Source: Pistricoccus aurantiacus | GTDB taxonomy: Bacteria; Pseudomonadota; Gammaproteobacteria; Pseudomonadales; Halomonadaceae | NCBI RefSeq assembly: GCF_007954585.1 | Contig: NZ_CP042382.1 | Location: 2,232,001 to 2,296,000 of the forward strand | Length of the DNA: 64,000 bases | Direction: 5' to 3' | Shown: positions 35,031 to 43,537 of the stretch, piece by piece | How positions within the stretch are numbered: the first letter of the stretch is position 1 | How the letters are laid out: every line of letters begins with the position of its first letter | Program-made: the position numbers and the translations under genes | Notes under the pieces: generated by a model | Seen by the model: only the letters and a program-made list of their open reading frames with translations | Database searches by the model: none | What the model was told of the DNA's origin: nothing

Positions 35031-37007
35031 ATGAGCTACCAGGTACTGGCCCGTAAATGGCGTCCGCGCACCTTTCATGAACTGGTCGGCCAGGAACATG
35101 TACAGCGCGCCTTGGTCAATGCGCTGGATCAAGGCAGGCTGCACCACGCCTATCTCTTCACCGGCACCCGCGGGGTAGGCAAGACCACCTTGGCGCGCAT
35201 TCTCGCCAAGTGCCTGAACTGCACCGCCGGCGGCTACGGCGATGAAGGTGTGACCTCGCGTCCCTGCGGCGAATGCGAAAGCTGTCGGGCCATTGACGAA
35301 GGGCGCTTCGTCGATCTGATCGAGGTAGACGCCGCCTCCCGTACCAAGGTGGAAGATACCCGAGAACTGCTGGACAACGTGCAGTACGCTCCCACCCAAG
35401 GGCGCTACAAGGTGTACCTGATCGACGAAGTGCACATGCTGTCCACTCACAGCTTCAACGCGCTGCTCAAGACCTTGGAAGAGCCGCCGCCCCACGTGAA
35501 GTTTCTGCTGGCTACCACGGACCCGCAGAAGCTGCCAGTGACGGTCCTGTCCCGCTGTCTGCAGTTCACCCTGAAGAACATGCCGCCGGAGCGTATCGTC
35601 GAGCATCTTACCCGAGTGCTGAACGCCGAAGAGGTCACTTTCGAGGAAAGCGCGCTCTGGCTGTTGGGCAAGGCAGCGGATGGCTCCATGCGCGATGCCA
35701 TGAGCCTGACGGATCAGGCTATCGCCTTCGGTCAAGGCACGGTTCGCCACGCGGACGTGGCCGCCATGCTGGGCACCTTGGATCACCGCCTTCTATTGAC
35801 GTTGATCGAGGCGCTGGCGGAAGTGGATGCCTCCCGCGTGCTGGCTGAAATTGCCGCCCTGGCGGAGCAGGGGCCTGACTTTACCGGCGTGCTGGACGAT
35901 CTATTGGGTCTCTTGCATCGCCTGGCCATCGCGCAGATGGTGCCGAACGCGGTGGATAACGGCCACGGCGACCGCGATAGCCTGCTCGCCCTGGCGGCGC
36001 GCTTTACCGCGGAAGACGTGCAACTCTATTACCAGATCGGCTTGCAAGGGCGAGGCGACATGGAATACGCGCCGGATATGCGTGCGGCGCTGGAAATGAC
36101 CTTGCTGCGAATGCTAGCGTTTCGCCCCCAGGGCGTGCCCAAACCGCCCCAGACGCCGCTGCCGTTGCGCGGAGAGCCCTCAGCGGTTAAGGATAAAGAG
36201 CCGTCAGCGGGTAAAGAGCCTTCAGCAGGTAAGGAATTCTCAGCAGCATACAAAGAACCCTTCACGCCTCCCGCCGAGAAGTCTTCTCCATCGGCTGGGA
36301 TTTCTCCCCCTGATGAAACAGCATCTTCCGGCTTACCGTCTCCTGAGTTCTTGGCCGAGGGCTCTCAGTCCGACCAAGACCTCCAACCCGCCGATGTCTC
36401 GCAGCCTATCGATGACACTCCGCCGCTGGATGAGCCGCCGCCCTGGCTTCTGGATGAGCAGCTCGCCCCGGAAGCGCCACCGGCTGAGAAACTGGTGGAC
36501 CTTCAAGCGGATGAAGAGAGTGATGAAGGGGGTATCGTCGAGGAAAGCGCCGTGGAGCACGAAACGGCATCGCAAGACGTTACGCTCGGCGACGCGGAGC
36601 GGCTCGATCACACTGCCTGGCTGAGGCTTTTCGAAGGACTTTCGCTCAGCGGCCTGACACGAAACCTGGCCGCTCACTGCGCTGTCGAAACAGACGACGG
36701 CAGTACACTCAAGATGCGTCTGGATCCCGGCCAATCGGCGATGCTGGCGGATATTCACATCCAGCGCATACAGAAGGCACTCGAGGCCAGCGGCTTACCG
36801 CGGCGGCTCGATATCAGCCCGGGAGAGATTGATCCGGATGTCGAAACTCCTAGCGCCCAGACCGAGCGGCTGGCTAAGGAACGTCATGCGGTGGCGGTTG
36901 AAGCCTTGCGGTCGGACCCGCATATTCAACAGTTGCAACAGGTGTTTGGCGCCACACTGATCGAGGAAAGCGTGTCAGCGGAAAGCCCCGAATCGGAAGC
37001 TGATTAG
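35031..37007 (+). CDS. dnaX: DNA polymerase III subunit tau/gamma
   Basis: 658 aa from the ATG at 35031, matching the universal start MSYQVLARKWRPRTF; the frame is open further upstream but has no homology there. The clamp-loader AAA+ domain has Walker A GTRGVGKTT (about 43-51), the zinc-binding cysteines (CLNC...CGECESC, about 64-85), DEVHML and SRC (sensor) motifs. The linker after about 380 is rich in P, S and E and holds three 18-bp tandem repeats (36192-36245, units ending KEPSAG). The C-terminal domain binds the alpha subunit. I see no A-rich slippery heptamer, so the short gamma form may not be made by frameshifting. Confidence 0.93.
   Translation: MSYQVLARKWRPRTFHELVGQEHVQRALVNALDQGRLHHAYLFTGTRGVGKTTLARILAKCLNCTAGGYGDEGVTSRPCGECESCRAIDEGRFVDLIEVDAASRTKVEDTRELLDNVQYAPTQGRYKVYLIDEVHMLSTHSFNALLKTLEEPPPHVKFLLATTDPQKLPVTVLSRCLQFTLKNMPPERIVEHLTRVLNAEEVTFEESALWLLGKAADGSMRDAMSLTDQAIAFGQGTVRHADVAAMLGTLDHRLLLTLIEALAEVDASRVLAEIAALAEQGPDFTGVLDDLLGLLHRLAIAQMVPNAVDNGHGDRDSLLALAARFTAEDVQLYYQIGLQGRGDMEYAPDMRAALEMTLLRMLAFRPQGVPKPPQTPLPLRGEPSAVKDKEPSAGKEPSAGKEFSAAYKEPFTPPAEKSSPSAGISPPDETASSGLPSPEFLAEGSQSDQDLQPADVSQPIDDTPPLDEPPPWLLDEQLAPEAPPAEKLVDLQADEESDEGGIVEESAVEHETASQDVTLGDAERLDHTAWLRLFEGLSLSGLTRNLAAHCAVETDDGSTLKMRLDPGQSAMLADIHIQRIQKALEASGLPRRLDISPGEIDPDVETPSAQTERLAKERHAVAVEALRSDPHIQQLQQVFGATLIEESVSAESPESEAD
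36192..36245 (+). repeat. Three 18-bp tandem repeats inside the dnaX linker
   Basis: Three in-frame units encode DKEPSA, GKEPSA and GKEFSA. Unit boundaries are 36192, 36210 and 36228. They lie in the disordered linker of tau and are likely free to vary in number. Confidence 0.6.
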
Positions 37008-37074
37008 CTTGATGCGAGCAATCCGTTGATGGCAGCTAGCGGTATAAAATTATTCCCATGAGAGAGGAAAGATC

Positions 37075-37401
37075 ATGTTGAAAGGCGGAATGGGCAACCT
37101 GATGAAGCAGGCCCAGGAAATGCAGGAAAAAATGCAGCGCGTGCAGGAGGAAATCGCGCAGTCCGAAGTCCAGGGCGAAGCCGGCGCGGGCATGATCAGG
37201 TTGACCATGAACGGTCGCCACGATGTCAGCAAGGTGGAAATCGACCCTTCCTTGATGGAAGAGGACAAGGAGCTGCTCGAGGATCTGCTCGCCGCAGCGG
37301 TCAACGACGCGGTGCGCAAGGTGGAAGCCAGCTCCAAGGCCAAGATGGAAGAGGCCACTTCCGGCCTGAATCTTCCCCCGGGCTTCCAGATGCCGTTCTG
37401 A
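37075..37401 (+). CDS. ebfC: YbaB/EbfC nucleoid-associated protein
   Basis: 108 aa, matching E. coli YbaB (109 aa). It starts [20 protein letters not shown] and contains [24 protein letters not shown], the dimer core of the family. It binds DNA and helps organise the nucleoid. GAGAGGAAA lies just upstream. It sits between dnaX and recR, the usual bacterial order, and its stop overlaps the recR start by one base. Confidence 0.94.
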   Translation: MLKGGMGNLMKQAQEMQEKMQRVQEEIAQSEVQGEAGAGMIRLTMNGRHDVSKVEIDPSLMEEDKELLEDLLAAAVNDAVRKVEASSKAKMEEATSGLNLPPGFQMPF

Positions 37402-38006
37402 TGAGTTTTTCACCCCTGGTGGATCGACTGCTGGAGTCGCTGCGCGTGCTGCCCGGCGTCGGTCCCAAGAGCGCTCAGCGGATGGCGCTGCATCTGCTGG
37501 AGCGGGATCGACCCGGCGGCGAACGCCTGGCGGCGATATTGGCTCAGGCCTTGGCGGAAGTGGGGTATTGTCGGCGCTGTCGCACTCTGACCGAGGCGGA
37601 GCTGTGCGAGCTGTGTCGCAGCAGCCGGCGCGATGAGCGACTCCTGTGTATCGTCGAATCCCCGGCGGATATGCTGGCCATCGAAGAAGCCGGCGGCTAC
37701 CGCGGTCAGTATTTCGTGCTGCATGGTCATCTATCCCCCCTGGACGGTATCGGCCCGGAAGATATCGGTCTCGATCAGTTGGAATCGCGGCTGTCCGAGG
37801 GTGAAATCGACGAGATTATCCTGGCCACCAATCCCACCGTGGAGGGAGAGGCCACGGCCCATTATATTGCCGCCCAGCTCGAAGATCGTGATATCCGTTT
37901 GTCTCGTCTTGCCTATGGGGTGCCCATGGGCGGCGAACTGGAATATGTCGATGGCGGCACCCTGAGCCGAGCGTTCAACGGGCGTCTGCCGTTTTCCAGC
38001 GTTTGA
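37401..38006 (+). CDS. recR: Recombination mediator protein RecR
   Basis: 201 aa, same length as E. coli RecR. The helix-hairpin-helix start ([17 protein letters not shown], about 19-35), the four-cysteine zinc finger ([16 protein letters not shown], about 56-71) and the Toprim domain ([37 protein letters not shown]) are all complete. With RecF and RecO it loads RecA at gaps during recombinational repair. It ends with a TGA 38 bp before the rnd start. Confidence 0.95.
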   Translation: MSFSPLVDRLLESLRVLPGVGPKSAQRMALHLLERDRPGGERLAAILAQALAEVGYCRRCRTLTEAELCELCRSSRRDERLLCIVESPADMLAIEEAGGYRGQYFVLHGHLSPLDGIGPEDIGLDQLESRLSEGEIDEIILATNPTVEGEATAHYIAAQLEDRDIRLSRLAYGVPMGGELEYVDGGTLSRAFNGRLPFSSV

Positions 38007-38044
38007 CCGACCTTCCTTTTTCTCAAACCGAGCCCCGATTCTTT

Positions 38045-39172
38045 ATGTCCCTTGACCTCGATATTCGCTGGATCGATACCCCTCAAGCGCTGGATGCCGC
38101 CTGTCGAGCACTCAGTCAGGCCGATACCCTGGCCATGGACACGGAGTTCTTTCGCGAATCCACCTTCTACCCGGTACCCGCGCTGATCCAGCTATACGGG
38201 GGTGGCCCGGTGTACCTGATCGATCCTCAGGCGGTAAAAGCGACACAGGCCCTGCGCGAGCTGTTGGCTTCCGGCCCCCTGAAACTGCTGCACGCCAGCA
38301 GTGAAGACCTGGAGGTCATGCGCATCTGGGCCGATGTGGCGATTGCTCCCGTGATGGACACCCAGCTGGCCCAGGCGCTTCTTGGGGAAGACCCGGCCAT
38401 GAGCTATCAGCGTCTGGTGGAGCGCTGGACCGGCGAAGTGTTGCCCAAGGACGAAACTCGCTCCGATTGGCTGGAGCGCCCGCTTTCCGACTCTCAGCAG
38501 CGCTATGCGGCCTGGGACGTGGTGTATCTGCTGGACGCCTGGCGGGCTCAGCGCAAGGCACTCGAGGGCTCCGGTCGGCTGACGTGGCTGGAAGAAGACT
38601 GTCACACGCTCGGCATTCAGGAAGAGGGCAACGCAGCGAATGGACAATGGTATCTGCGCCAGCGTCAGCTGTGGCGGCTATCTCCCCGTCAGATAGAGGC
38701 CTACCAGCGTCTGACACAGTGGCGAGAAACGGAAGTTCGCCGACGCAACCTGCCACGCGGCTGGCTGATCAACGACAAACTACTCTATGAAATCGCTGAG
38801 CGAATGCCCAAAAACAAAACCCTGCTGGCGGATATCCAAGGGCTCAAGCCCGCGCTGATCAAACGCGAGGGAGACACGCTGCTGGCCTTGGTTGAACAGG
38901 CACGCCAGCAGGCGCAGGAGGAGCTGCCGGCGCCACTGCCTTCTCCCATGACGCCAGCGTTCAAGAAGCGTCTCAAGGCGCTCAAGCAGGTCGTCGCCGC
39001 TGAAGCTGAAACGCTGGGGCTGGCGCCGGAGGTCTTGATGCGACGCCGGGACCTTGAAGCGCTGGTGGGAGCGAGCCTGCTGGATGCGCCGTTACCGTTG
39101 CCTCGAGGCTGGCGGGGCGAGCGTCTGGCCCAACCCTTGGCGAATGCATTGAAAGAGGTCGCCACTACATGA
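38045..39172 (+). CDS. rnd: Ribonuclease D
   Basis: 375 aa from the ATG at 38045, exactly the E. coli length; a TTG 42 bp upstream is in frame but adds no conserved residues. The DEDDy exonuclease domain has Asp/Glu in LAMDTEFFRE (about 30-39), DLEV and YAAWDVVYLL. An HRDC domain follows (LTQWRETEVRRRNLPRGWLI, about 220-239). It trims the 3' ends of tRNA precursors and other small RNAs. The stop overlaps the ycgL start (ATGA). Confidence 0.93.
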   Translation: MSLDLDIRWIDTPQALDAACRALSQADTLAMDTEFFRESTFYPVPALIQLYGGGPVYLIDPQAVKATQALRELLASGPLKLLHASSEDLEVMRIWADVAIAPVMDTQLAQALLGEDPAMSYQRLVERWTGEVLPKDETRSDWLERPLSDSQQRYAAWDVVYLLDAWRAQRKALEGSGRLTWLEEDCHTLGIQEEGNAANGQWYLRQRQLWRLSPRQIEAYQRLTQWRETEVRRRNLPRGWLINDKLLYEIAERMPKNKTLLADIQGLKPALIKREGDTLLALVEQARQQAQEELPAPLPSPMTPAFKKRLKALKQVVAAEAETLGLAPEVLMRRRDLEALVGASLLDAPLPLPRGWRGERLAQPLANALKEVATT

Positions 39173-39474
39173 CTTCCTTGAGAGACGGCAAGCTATTATG
39201 CGAAGTGTTCAAGAGCTCGCGTAAGGACGAGATGTATCTCTATGTGGACAAGCAGCGTGGCCTGGTGGACGTCCCCGAGGCGCTGCTTGCAAGCTTCGGC
39301 ACGCCGCAAGCTGTCATGACTTTGGTGCTGACGCCGCAGAAGCCCCTGGCGCGGGTGGAGACGACTACGGTAATCGAGGCCATCAAGGAGAAAGGCTTTT
39401 ATCTGCAGATGCCTCCGCCCAAGGAGGACTATCTGCTGGATGCGTATCGAACGCCTACCGAGTCCCGTTACTAG
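39169..39474 (+). CDS. ycgL: YcgL domain protein
   Basis: 101 aa. It shows the YcgL pattern: CEVFKSSRKDEMYLYVDKQ, VPEALLASFG and GFYLQMPPPKEDYL near the end. The fold is known from E. coli but the function is not. It overlaps rnd. In E. coli ycgL and ycgN are close neighbours; here they are separated by the sigma/arsenic block 39559-43287. The 84 bp after its stop contain nothing that I recognise. Confidence 0.9.
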   Translation: MTSLRDGKLLCEVFKSSRKDEMYLYVDKQRGLVDVPEALLASFGTPQAVMTLVLTPQKPLARVETTTVIEAIKEKGFYLQMPPPKEDYLLDAYRTPTESRY

Positions 39475-39558
39475 TTTTAGGTAGGCGGATTTAATGGTTG
39501 AAACCAGCAGGCTGATGCCAATGAACAAGGCCGATAGCGCGACAGCAAGAAAGGTAAA

Positions 39559-40098
39559 ATGCTCCCTGACATGACGCCTGTCTGCATCTTGAGCGCCTGG
39601 GACGCGCATGAGCAGGAGTTGCGCGCTTTCTTGCGGGCACGAATCGCGGATCCCCACGACGCGGATGACGTGCTTCAGGATCTGTTTCTGAAGCTTGTTC
39701 TGCAAGGCCATGCGTTCTGCGAGGTGCGAAATCCCAGGGCCTGGCTATTCAGCGTCCTGCGCAACGTTCTGACGGACCGCTTGCGCACCGCGAAAACGTT
39801 TATCGATCTTGACGCTGACATGCCGCTTGAGCGTGATGAAAAGCCGCCCATCGCCCAACTGGAAGAATGTCTGATGCGTAATCTGGCCCAACTGTCCGAG
39901 GAGGATCGAAATGTCGTCGAGCAGTGCGACCTGCACGGTCAGACCCAGGCGCGCTACGCAGAACAGCATGGACTGGCGCTGAGCGCGGCCAAATCCCGCC
40001 TGCTGCGGGCTCGACAGCGCTTGAGGAAGCAGATTGTCATGAACTGTCAGATCAGGTTTGATGAAAACGGTCAAGTCTGCTGCCACGTACCTCGGTAA
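39559..40098 (+). CDS. ECF-type RNA polymerase sigma factor, SigZ-like, with cysteine-rich tail
   Basis: 179 aa. Region 2 carries DPHDADDVLQDLFLKLVLQ and NPRAWLFSVLRNVLTDRLR; region 4 carries LSEEDRNVVEQCDLHGQTQARYA and LALSAAKSRLLRARQRLRK. After region 4 a short tail reads MNCQIRFDENGQVCCH, with three cysteines and a histidine, a layout seen in SigZ-type factors. No anti-sigma gene is adjacent, so the tail itself might sense a thiol-reactive metal or metalloid. It lies 85 bp before the permease gene, facing the same way, and probably drives it. AAGG precedes the start. Confidence 0.85.
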   Translation: MLPDMTPVCILSAWDAHEQELRAFLRARIADPHDADDVLQDLFLKLVLQGHAFCEVRNPRAWLFSVLRNVLTDRLRTAKTFIDLDADMPLERDEKPPIAQLEECLMRNLAQLSEEDRNVVEQCDLHGQTQARYAEQHGLALSAAKSRLLRARQRLRKQIVMNCQIRFDENGQVCCHVPR

Positions 40099-40183
40099 CG
40101 CATTTTTTCTGCATCCTTTTGCGTGTGGGTTCGTCTCCATGAAAGAAGTGCTTCAACCGATGGCCCTTTCAAGGAGTGTTCAG

Positions 40184-41503
40184 ATGACCACGCGATTACG
40201 CGAGCTGTATGCCGGCAACGCTCGTGAAACCAACCTGCTGTTCTTCATGCTGGCCGCCTTTCTGCTGATCTATTTTCTTCCCGCCGGAACGGCGCGCTTC
40301 GACAACGCGGTACTGGAAGCGGTTCGCCTGACCCACTGGTACGCCCAGGAGCACGTTATTCTGTGCTTGCTGCCGGCGTTCCTGATTGCCGGTGCCATGT
40401 CGACGTATATCAGTCAGGGGGCGGTGATGCGCTACCTGGGCCCCGAGGCGTCCAAACCGGTGGCGTTTAGCGTGGCATCGGTATCCGGTACGCTGCTGGC
40501 CGTATGTTCCTGTACCGTCCTGCCCCTGTTCGGAGGCATCTACAAGCGTGGCGCGGGCCTGGGCGCGGCGATTGCGTTTCTTTATTCGGGACCCGCCATC
40601 AATATCATGGCCGTGGTCGTCACCGCCAAAGTGCTGGGCGCCGAGATCGGCATTGCCCGTGCAGTCGGGGCCATCCTGTTCGCCTTGGTGATCGGTACCC
40701 TCATGCACCTGATCTACCGCAGGGAAGAGGCACGGCGAGTGGTCAAGAACACTCGTGGATTCGGGGGCGATGGCACGGATAAGCCGATGAGTGCGATTGT
40801 GACTTTTTTCGCCCTGATGATCGGGGTGCTGGTATTCGCTAACTGGGCGGCTGCGGACAGCGCCGCCTGGATGCGGATTTACCAGTGGAAATGGCAGATT
40901 ACCGCACTGCTTTCCGCCGCGCTGGCGGGCCTGCTGATCTGGCGCTGGCACTGGCCGGCGACTCGGTTACTGATGCTGGCGGCGGTGATCGGCGCCACGG
41001 CTGTCATTGTGCCGGGTGTTCCCGAGCTACCCTTCGCTATCGGTATCGCCGGCTTGATGATCATCTCGGCGTTGCGTGAGCAGGATCGCGAGTGGGCGCT
41101 ACAAAGCTGGGATTTCGCCAAACAAATCCTGCCTCTGCTGCTGGCGGGCGTGTTCGTTGCCGGCTTCGCGCTGGGTCGCCCCGGCCACGAGGGAATCATA
41201 CCGTCGGAATGGGTGGCTGTGGCCGTAGGCGATAACACCCTGGCCTCTACCGTTATCGCTTCGGTACTGGGCGCACTGATGTACTTCTCTACTCTGACCG
41301 AAGTACCTATCGTCGACGCACTGATGGGATCCGGCATGGGCAAGGGGCCGGCATTGGCGCTGCTCCTGGCAGGACCGGCACTGTCCCTGCCGAACATGCT
41401 GGTGATTCGCACCATATTGGGTACGCAAAAAACACTGGTTTATTGCGCGCTGGTGGTGGTGATGGCCACCATATCCGGCTTTATTTATGGCAACTGGTGG
41501 TAG
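40184..41503 (+). CDS. Permease of the YraQ/DUF318 family, ArsP-like
   Basis: 439 aa from the ATG at 40184, which has a strong GGAG 7 nt upstream; the open frame begins earlier but overlaps sigma. About ten helices. The conserved core includes SGTLLAVCSCTVLPLFGGIY (about 104-123) with the paired cysteines CSC, YSGPAINIMAVVVTAKVLG and a repeated second half (TEVPIVDALMGSGMGKGPAL, GPALSLPNMLVIRTI). ArsP, a member of this family, exports trivalent methylarsenicals using such cysteines. Arsenical export is therefore the leading idea given Acr3 and ArsR next door, but related permeases have other roles. Confidence 0.82.
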   Translation: MTTRLRELYAGNARETNLLFFMLAAFLLIYFLPAGTARFDNAVLEAVRLTHWYAQEHVILCLLPAFLIAGAMSTYISQGAVMRYLGPEASKPVAFSVASVSGTLLAVCSCTVLPLFGGIYKRGAGLGAAIAFLYSGPAINIMAVVVTAKVLGAEIGIARAVGAILFALVIGTLMHLIYRREEARRVVKNTRGFGGDGTDKPMSAIVTFFALMIGVLVFANWAAADSAAWMRIYQWKWQITALLSAALAGLLIWRWHWPATRLLMLAAVIGATAVIVPGVPELPFAIGIAGLMIISALREQDREWALQSWDFAKQILPLLLAGVFVAGFALGRPGHEGIIPSEWVAVAVGDNTLASTVIASVLGALMYFSTLTEVPIVDALMGSGMGKGPALALLLAGPALSLPNMLVIRTILGTQKTLVYCALVVVMATISGFIYGNWW

Positions 41504-41542
41504 TTCCACCCGTTACACTTACGTCACGAGCGAGGACAAATC

Positions 41543-41773
41543 ATGAAATTTACGATCTATGGCAGCGGCTGTGCCAAATGCAAACAGCTGACAGCAAATG
41601 CGGAAGACGCTGCAAAAGCGAAAGGACTCGAATACGACATCGAGAAGGTGACCGACACCAATGCCATCATCGATGCGGGCATCATGCGCACGCCGGCATT
41701 GGCGATTGATGGTGAGATCGTTACGGAGGGCAAGGTTATTCCTGCAGACGAGATCCAGCAGTTGCTGACCTGA
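41543..41773 (+). CDS. Small thioredoxin/glutaredoxin-like redox protein
   Basis: 76 aa. It begins MKFTIYGSGCAKCKQLTANA, with a CAKC redox pair (Cys10, Cys13), and has the cis-Pro strand IMRTPALAIDGEIV. It matches the redox-active disulfide protein 2 / MTH895 family. These are often encoded beside YraQ/ArsP-type permeases and may reduce or deliver the metalloid. It starts 39 bp after the permease stop and is followed by a strong terminator. Confidence 0.9.
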   Translation: MKFTIYGSGCAKCKQLTANAEDAAKAKGLEYDIEKVTDTNAIIDAGIMRTPALAIDGEIVTEGKVIPADEIQQLLT

Positions 41774-41789
41774 GCCAAAGGCAAACGTG

Positions 41790-41815
41790 AAAAGCCCCTT
41801 CAGCCCGGGGCTTTT
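41790..41815. terminator. Bidirectional terminator between the redox gene and acr3
   Basis: Nine-bp stem AAAAGCCCC / GGGGCTTTT with an 8-nt loop. The flanking A and T runs let it work for the plus-strand redox gene (stop 41773) and the minus-strand acr3 gene (stop 41839). Confidence 0.8.
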
Positions 41816-41838
41816 AGCGCTATCTCAAGGGCCAAGGC

Positions 41839-42924
41839 TTAATCGCGAGTCTCTTGAGCCGTCGGGAAATGGCTACGGGTAGCATTGGCGATGCGCACCA
41901 GGGCCAGCATGACCGGCACCTCCACCAGTACGCCCACCACCGTTGCCAGCGCCGCGCCGGACTGCAGGCCGAACAGGGCAATGGCGGCGGCCACCGCCAG
42001 TTCGAAGAAGTTGCTGGCGCCGATCATTGCCCCAGGCGCGGCGACGTCGTGGGGCACCTTCCACACCTTGGCCCAGCCGTAGGCGATGAAGAAGATCAGG
42101 AAGGTCTGGAGGATCAGCGGGATGGCGATCAGCACGATATGCAGCGGGTTGGCAATGATCACGTCGCCCTGGAAGGCGAACAGCAATACGAGGGTGATGA
42201 TCAAGCCGATCGGGGTGATGGGCGCCAGGCGTTTCATGAAGACGTTGTCGAACCACGCGATGCCGCGCCGCTTGATGACAGCCTGACGGGTCAGGTAGCC
42301 GGCGCCCAGCGGAATGACGATGTAGAGTACCACCGACAGGATGACCGTATCCCAGGGCACCTGGATGTTCGACACGCCGAGCAGGAAGACCACGATGGGG
42401 GCGAAGGCGAACAGCATGATCAGGTCATTGAGCGCCACCTGAACCAGGGTGTAGGCGGCGTCGCCGCGGGTGAGGTAGCTCCACACGAAGACCATGGCGG
42501 TGCAGGGTGCGGCACCCAGCAGGATGGCCCCGGCCAGGTATTCATTGGCTTTTTCAGCGGGGATCAGCGGCGCGAACACCACGGTCAGGAAGAACCAGGC
42601 GATAGCGAACATGGTGAAGGGCTTGATCAGCCAGTTCACCGTGGTGGTGATGACCAGCCCCTTGGGCTGGCGACGTACGCCGAGGATCGAGGTGAAGTCG
42701 ATCTGCACCATCATGGGAAAGATCATTGCCCAGATCAGCACCGCCACCGGGATCGATACCTGGGCGTACTCGAAACGCGACAGAGCCTCGGGGATAGCCG
42801 GGGCGAACTGGCCCAGCAGCACGCCGGCGATGATGGCCAGCGCCACCCAGACGGAGAGGAAGCGTTCAAACAGCCCCATGCCGTCAGCTGTAATGGGAGC
42901 CTGTGAGATTTTCGATGTGGTCAT
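41839..42924 (-). CDS. acr3: Arsenite efflux transporter Acr3
   Basis: 361 aa with ten predicted helices. Signatures are [29 protein letters not shown] with the conserved Cys, and [17 protein letters not shown] with the conserved membrane Glu, all typical of the Acr3 branch of the BART superfamily. It extrudes arsenite using the proton motive force. The gene begins 12 bp after the arsR stop and is co-transcribed with it. No arsenate reductase gene is present in the window. Confidence 0.93.
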   Translation of the reverse strand: MTTSKISQAPITADGMGLFERFLSVWVALAIIAGVLLGQFAPAIPEALSRFEYAQVSIPVAVLIWAMIFPMMVQIDFTSILGVRRQPKGLVITTTVNWLIKPFTMFAIAWFFLTVVFAPLIPAEKANEYLAGAILLGAAPCTAMVFVWSYLTRGDAAYTLVQVALNDLIMLFAFAPIVVFLLGVSNIQVPWDTVILSVVLYIVIPLGAGYLTRQAVIKRRGIAWFDNVFMKRLAPITPIGLIITLVLLFAFQGDVIIANPLHIVLIAIPLILQTFLIFFIAYGWAKVWKVPHDVAAPGAMIGASNFFELAVAAAIALFGLQSGAALATVVGVLVEVPVMLALVRIANATRSHFPTAQETRD

Positions 42925-42936
42925 ACACGCCTTCCT

Positions 42937-43287
42937 TTATGGATTCGTCCGATTGGGCGGGCAGGCGACCAGCGAGGATATCAGCGGCTCACAGACCTCT
43001 GGATGGCCCGCACAACAATCATTGATCAGAAATCGGACCGCCTCTTGCATATGCTTCAAGTTGGCTCGATAGATGATGGAACGACTCTGGCGTCGTGAGA
43101 GAACAAGCTCTGCACGGGTCAGCACAGACAAATGTGCTGACATCGTGTTGTGCGGTACACCCAGTTGTCTTGCGATCTCACCCGCCGGGACTCCCTCCGG
43201 CTCATGACGAACCAGAAGCCGAAATGCTTCCAGTCGAGTCTCTTGAGAAAGTGCGGCAAAGCTCGCGATTGCTTCTGAGATTTCCAT
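42937..43287 (-). CDS. arsR: ArsR-family metalloid-responsive repressor
   Basis: 116 aa winged-helix protein. ALSQETRLEAFRLLVRHEPEGVPAGEIA and LGVPHNTMSAHLSVLTRAELV form the helix-turn-helix. Instead of cysteines in the DNA-recognition helix, the arsenite ligands are probably C-terminal (NDCCAGHPEVCEP), as in the branch typified by Corynebacterium or Acidithiobacillus ArsR. It should repress arsR-acr3 until As(III) binds. A dyad operator overlaps its start codon (43286-43309). Confidence 0.9.
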   Translation of the reverse strand: MEISEAIASFAALSQETRLEAFRLLVRHEPEGVPAGEIARQLGVPHNTMSAHLSVLTRAELVLSRRQSRSIIYRANLKHMQEAVRFLINDCCAGHPEVCEPLISSLVACPPNRTNP

Positions 43288-43309
43288 ATGTCTAGTTTTG
43301 TGGACATAT
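43286..43309. promoter_or_regulatory. Putative ArsR operator
   Basis: Perfect 7-bp inverted repeat ATATGTC / GACATAT with a 10-bp spacer, overlapping the arsR start codon (43285-43287). The position suits autorepression. Confidence 0.5.
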
Positions 43310-43407
43310 TACGGCTTAGTCAAGAGTGGATTTTTCAGGAATGACTTTTCTCTTTTCGTGGTTTGGTTGTATGGTCAACCAGAATTTACGGATACCCTCT
43401 AGTTTTA

Positions 43408-43498
43408 TCGCGCCCGACCCCGCGAAAGGTACTATTTATTATCGCGCCCGACCCCGCGCGAAAAGCATTCTTGATTTATCGCGCCCGGAGTCGCGCGA
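43408..43498. repeat. Three tandem REP-like hairpin repeats
   Basis: Copies at 43408-43425, 43442-43461 and 43479-43498. Copies 2 and 3 have the stem TCGCGC / GCGCGA with an 8-nt loop; copy 1 has a 5-bp version TCGCG / CGCGA. Each is preceded by TTAT or TTTAT and followed by AAAGG or AAAAG, with 34- and 37-bp periods. They lie between arsR and ycgN, at the right edge of the accessory block. The surrounding 43310-43400 holds no gene. Confidence 0.7.
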
Positions 43499-43537
43499 AA
43501 GGCATGATCGATTATGTTAGACACTGCAGGAAAAAAG

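Noticed and set aside
41854-42906. A 350-codon open frame opposite acr3
   Set aside because: Composition (H, D, Q, G rich, no hydrophobic core) is that of a shadow frame; acr3 on the other strand is well conserved.
43408-43498. Short CRISPR array
   Set aside because: Only three imperfect copies at 34- and 37-bp periods; the spacers are short and similar to each other, and no cas genes are present. REP-like elements explain it better.
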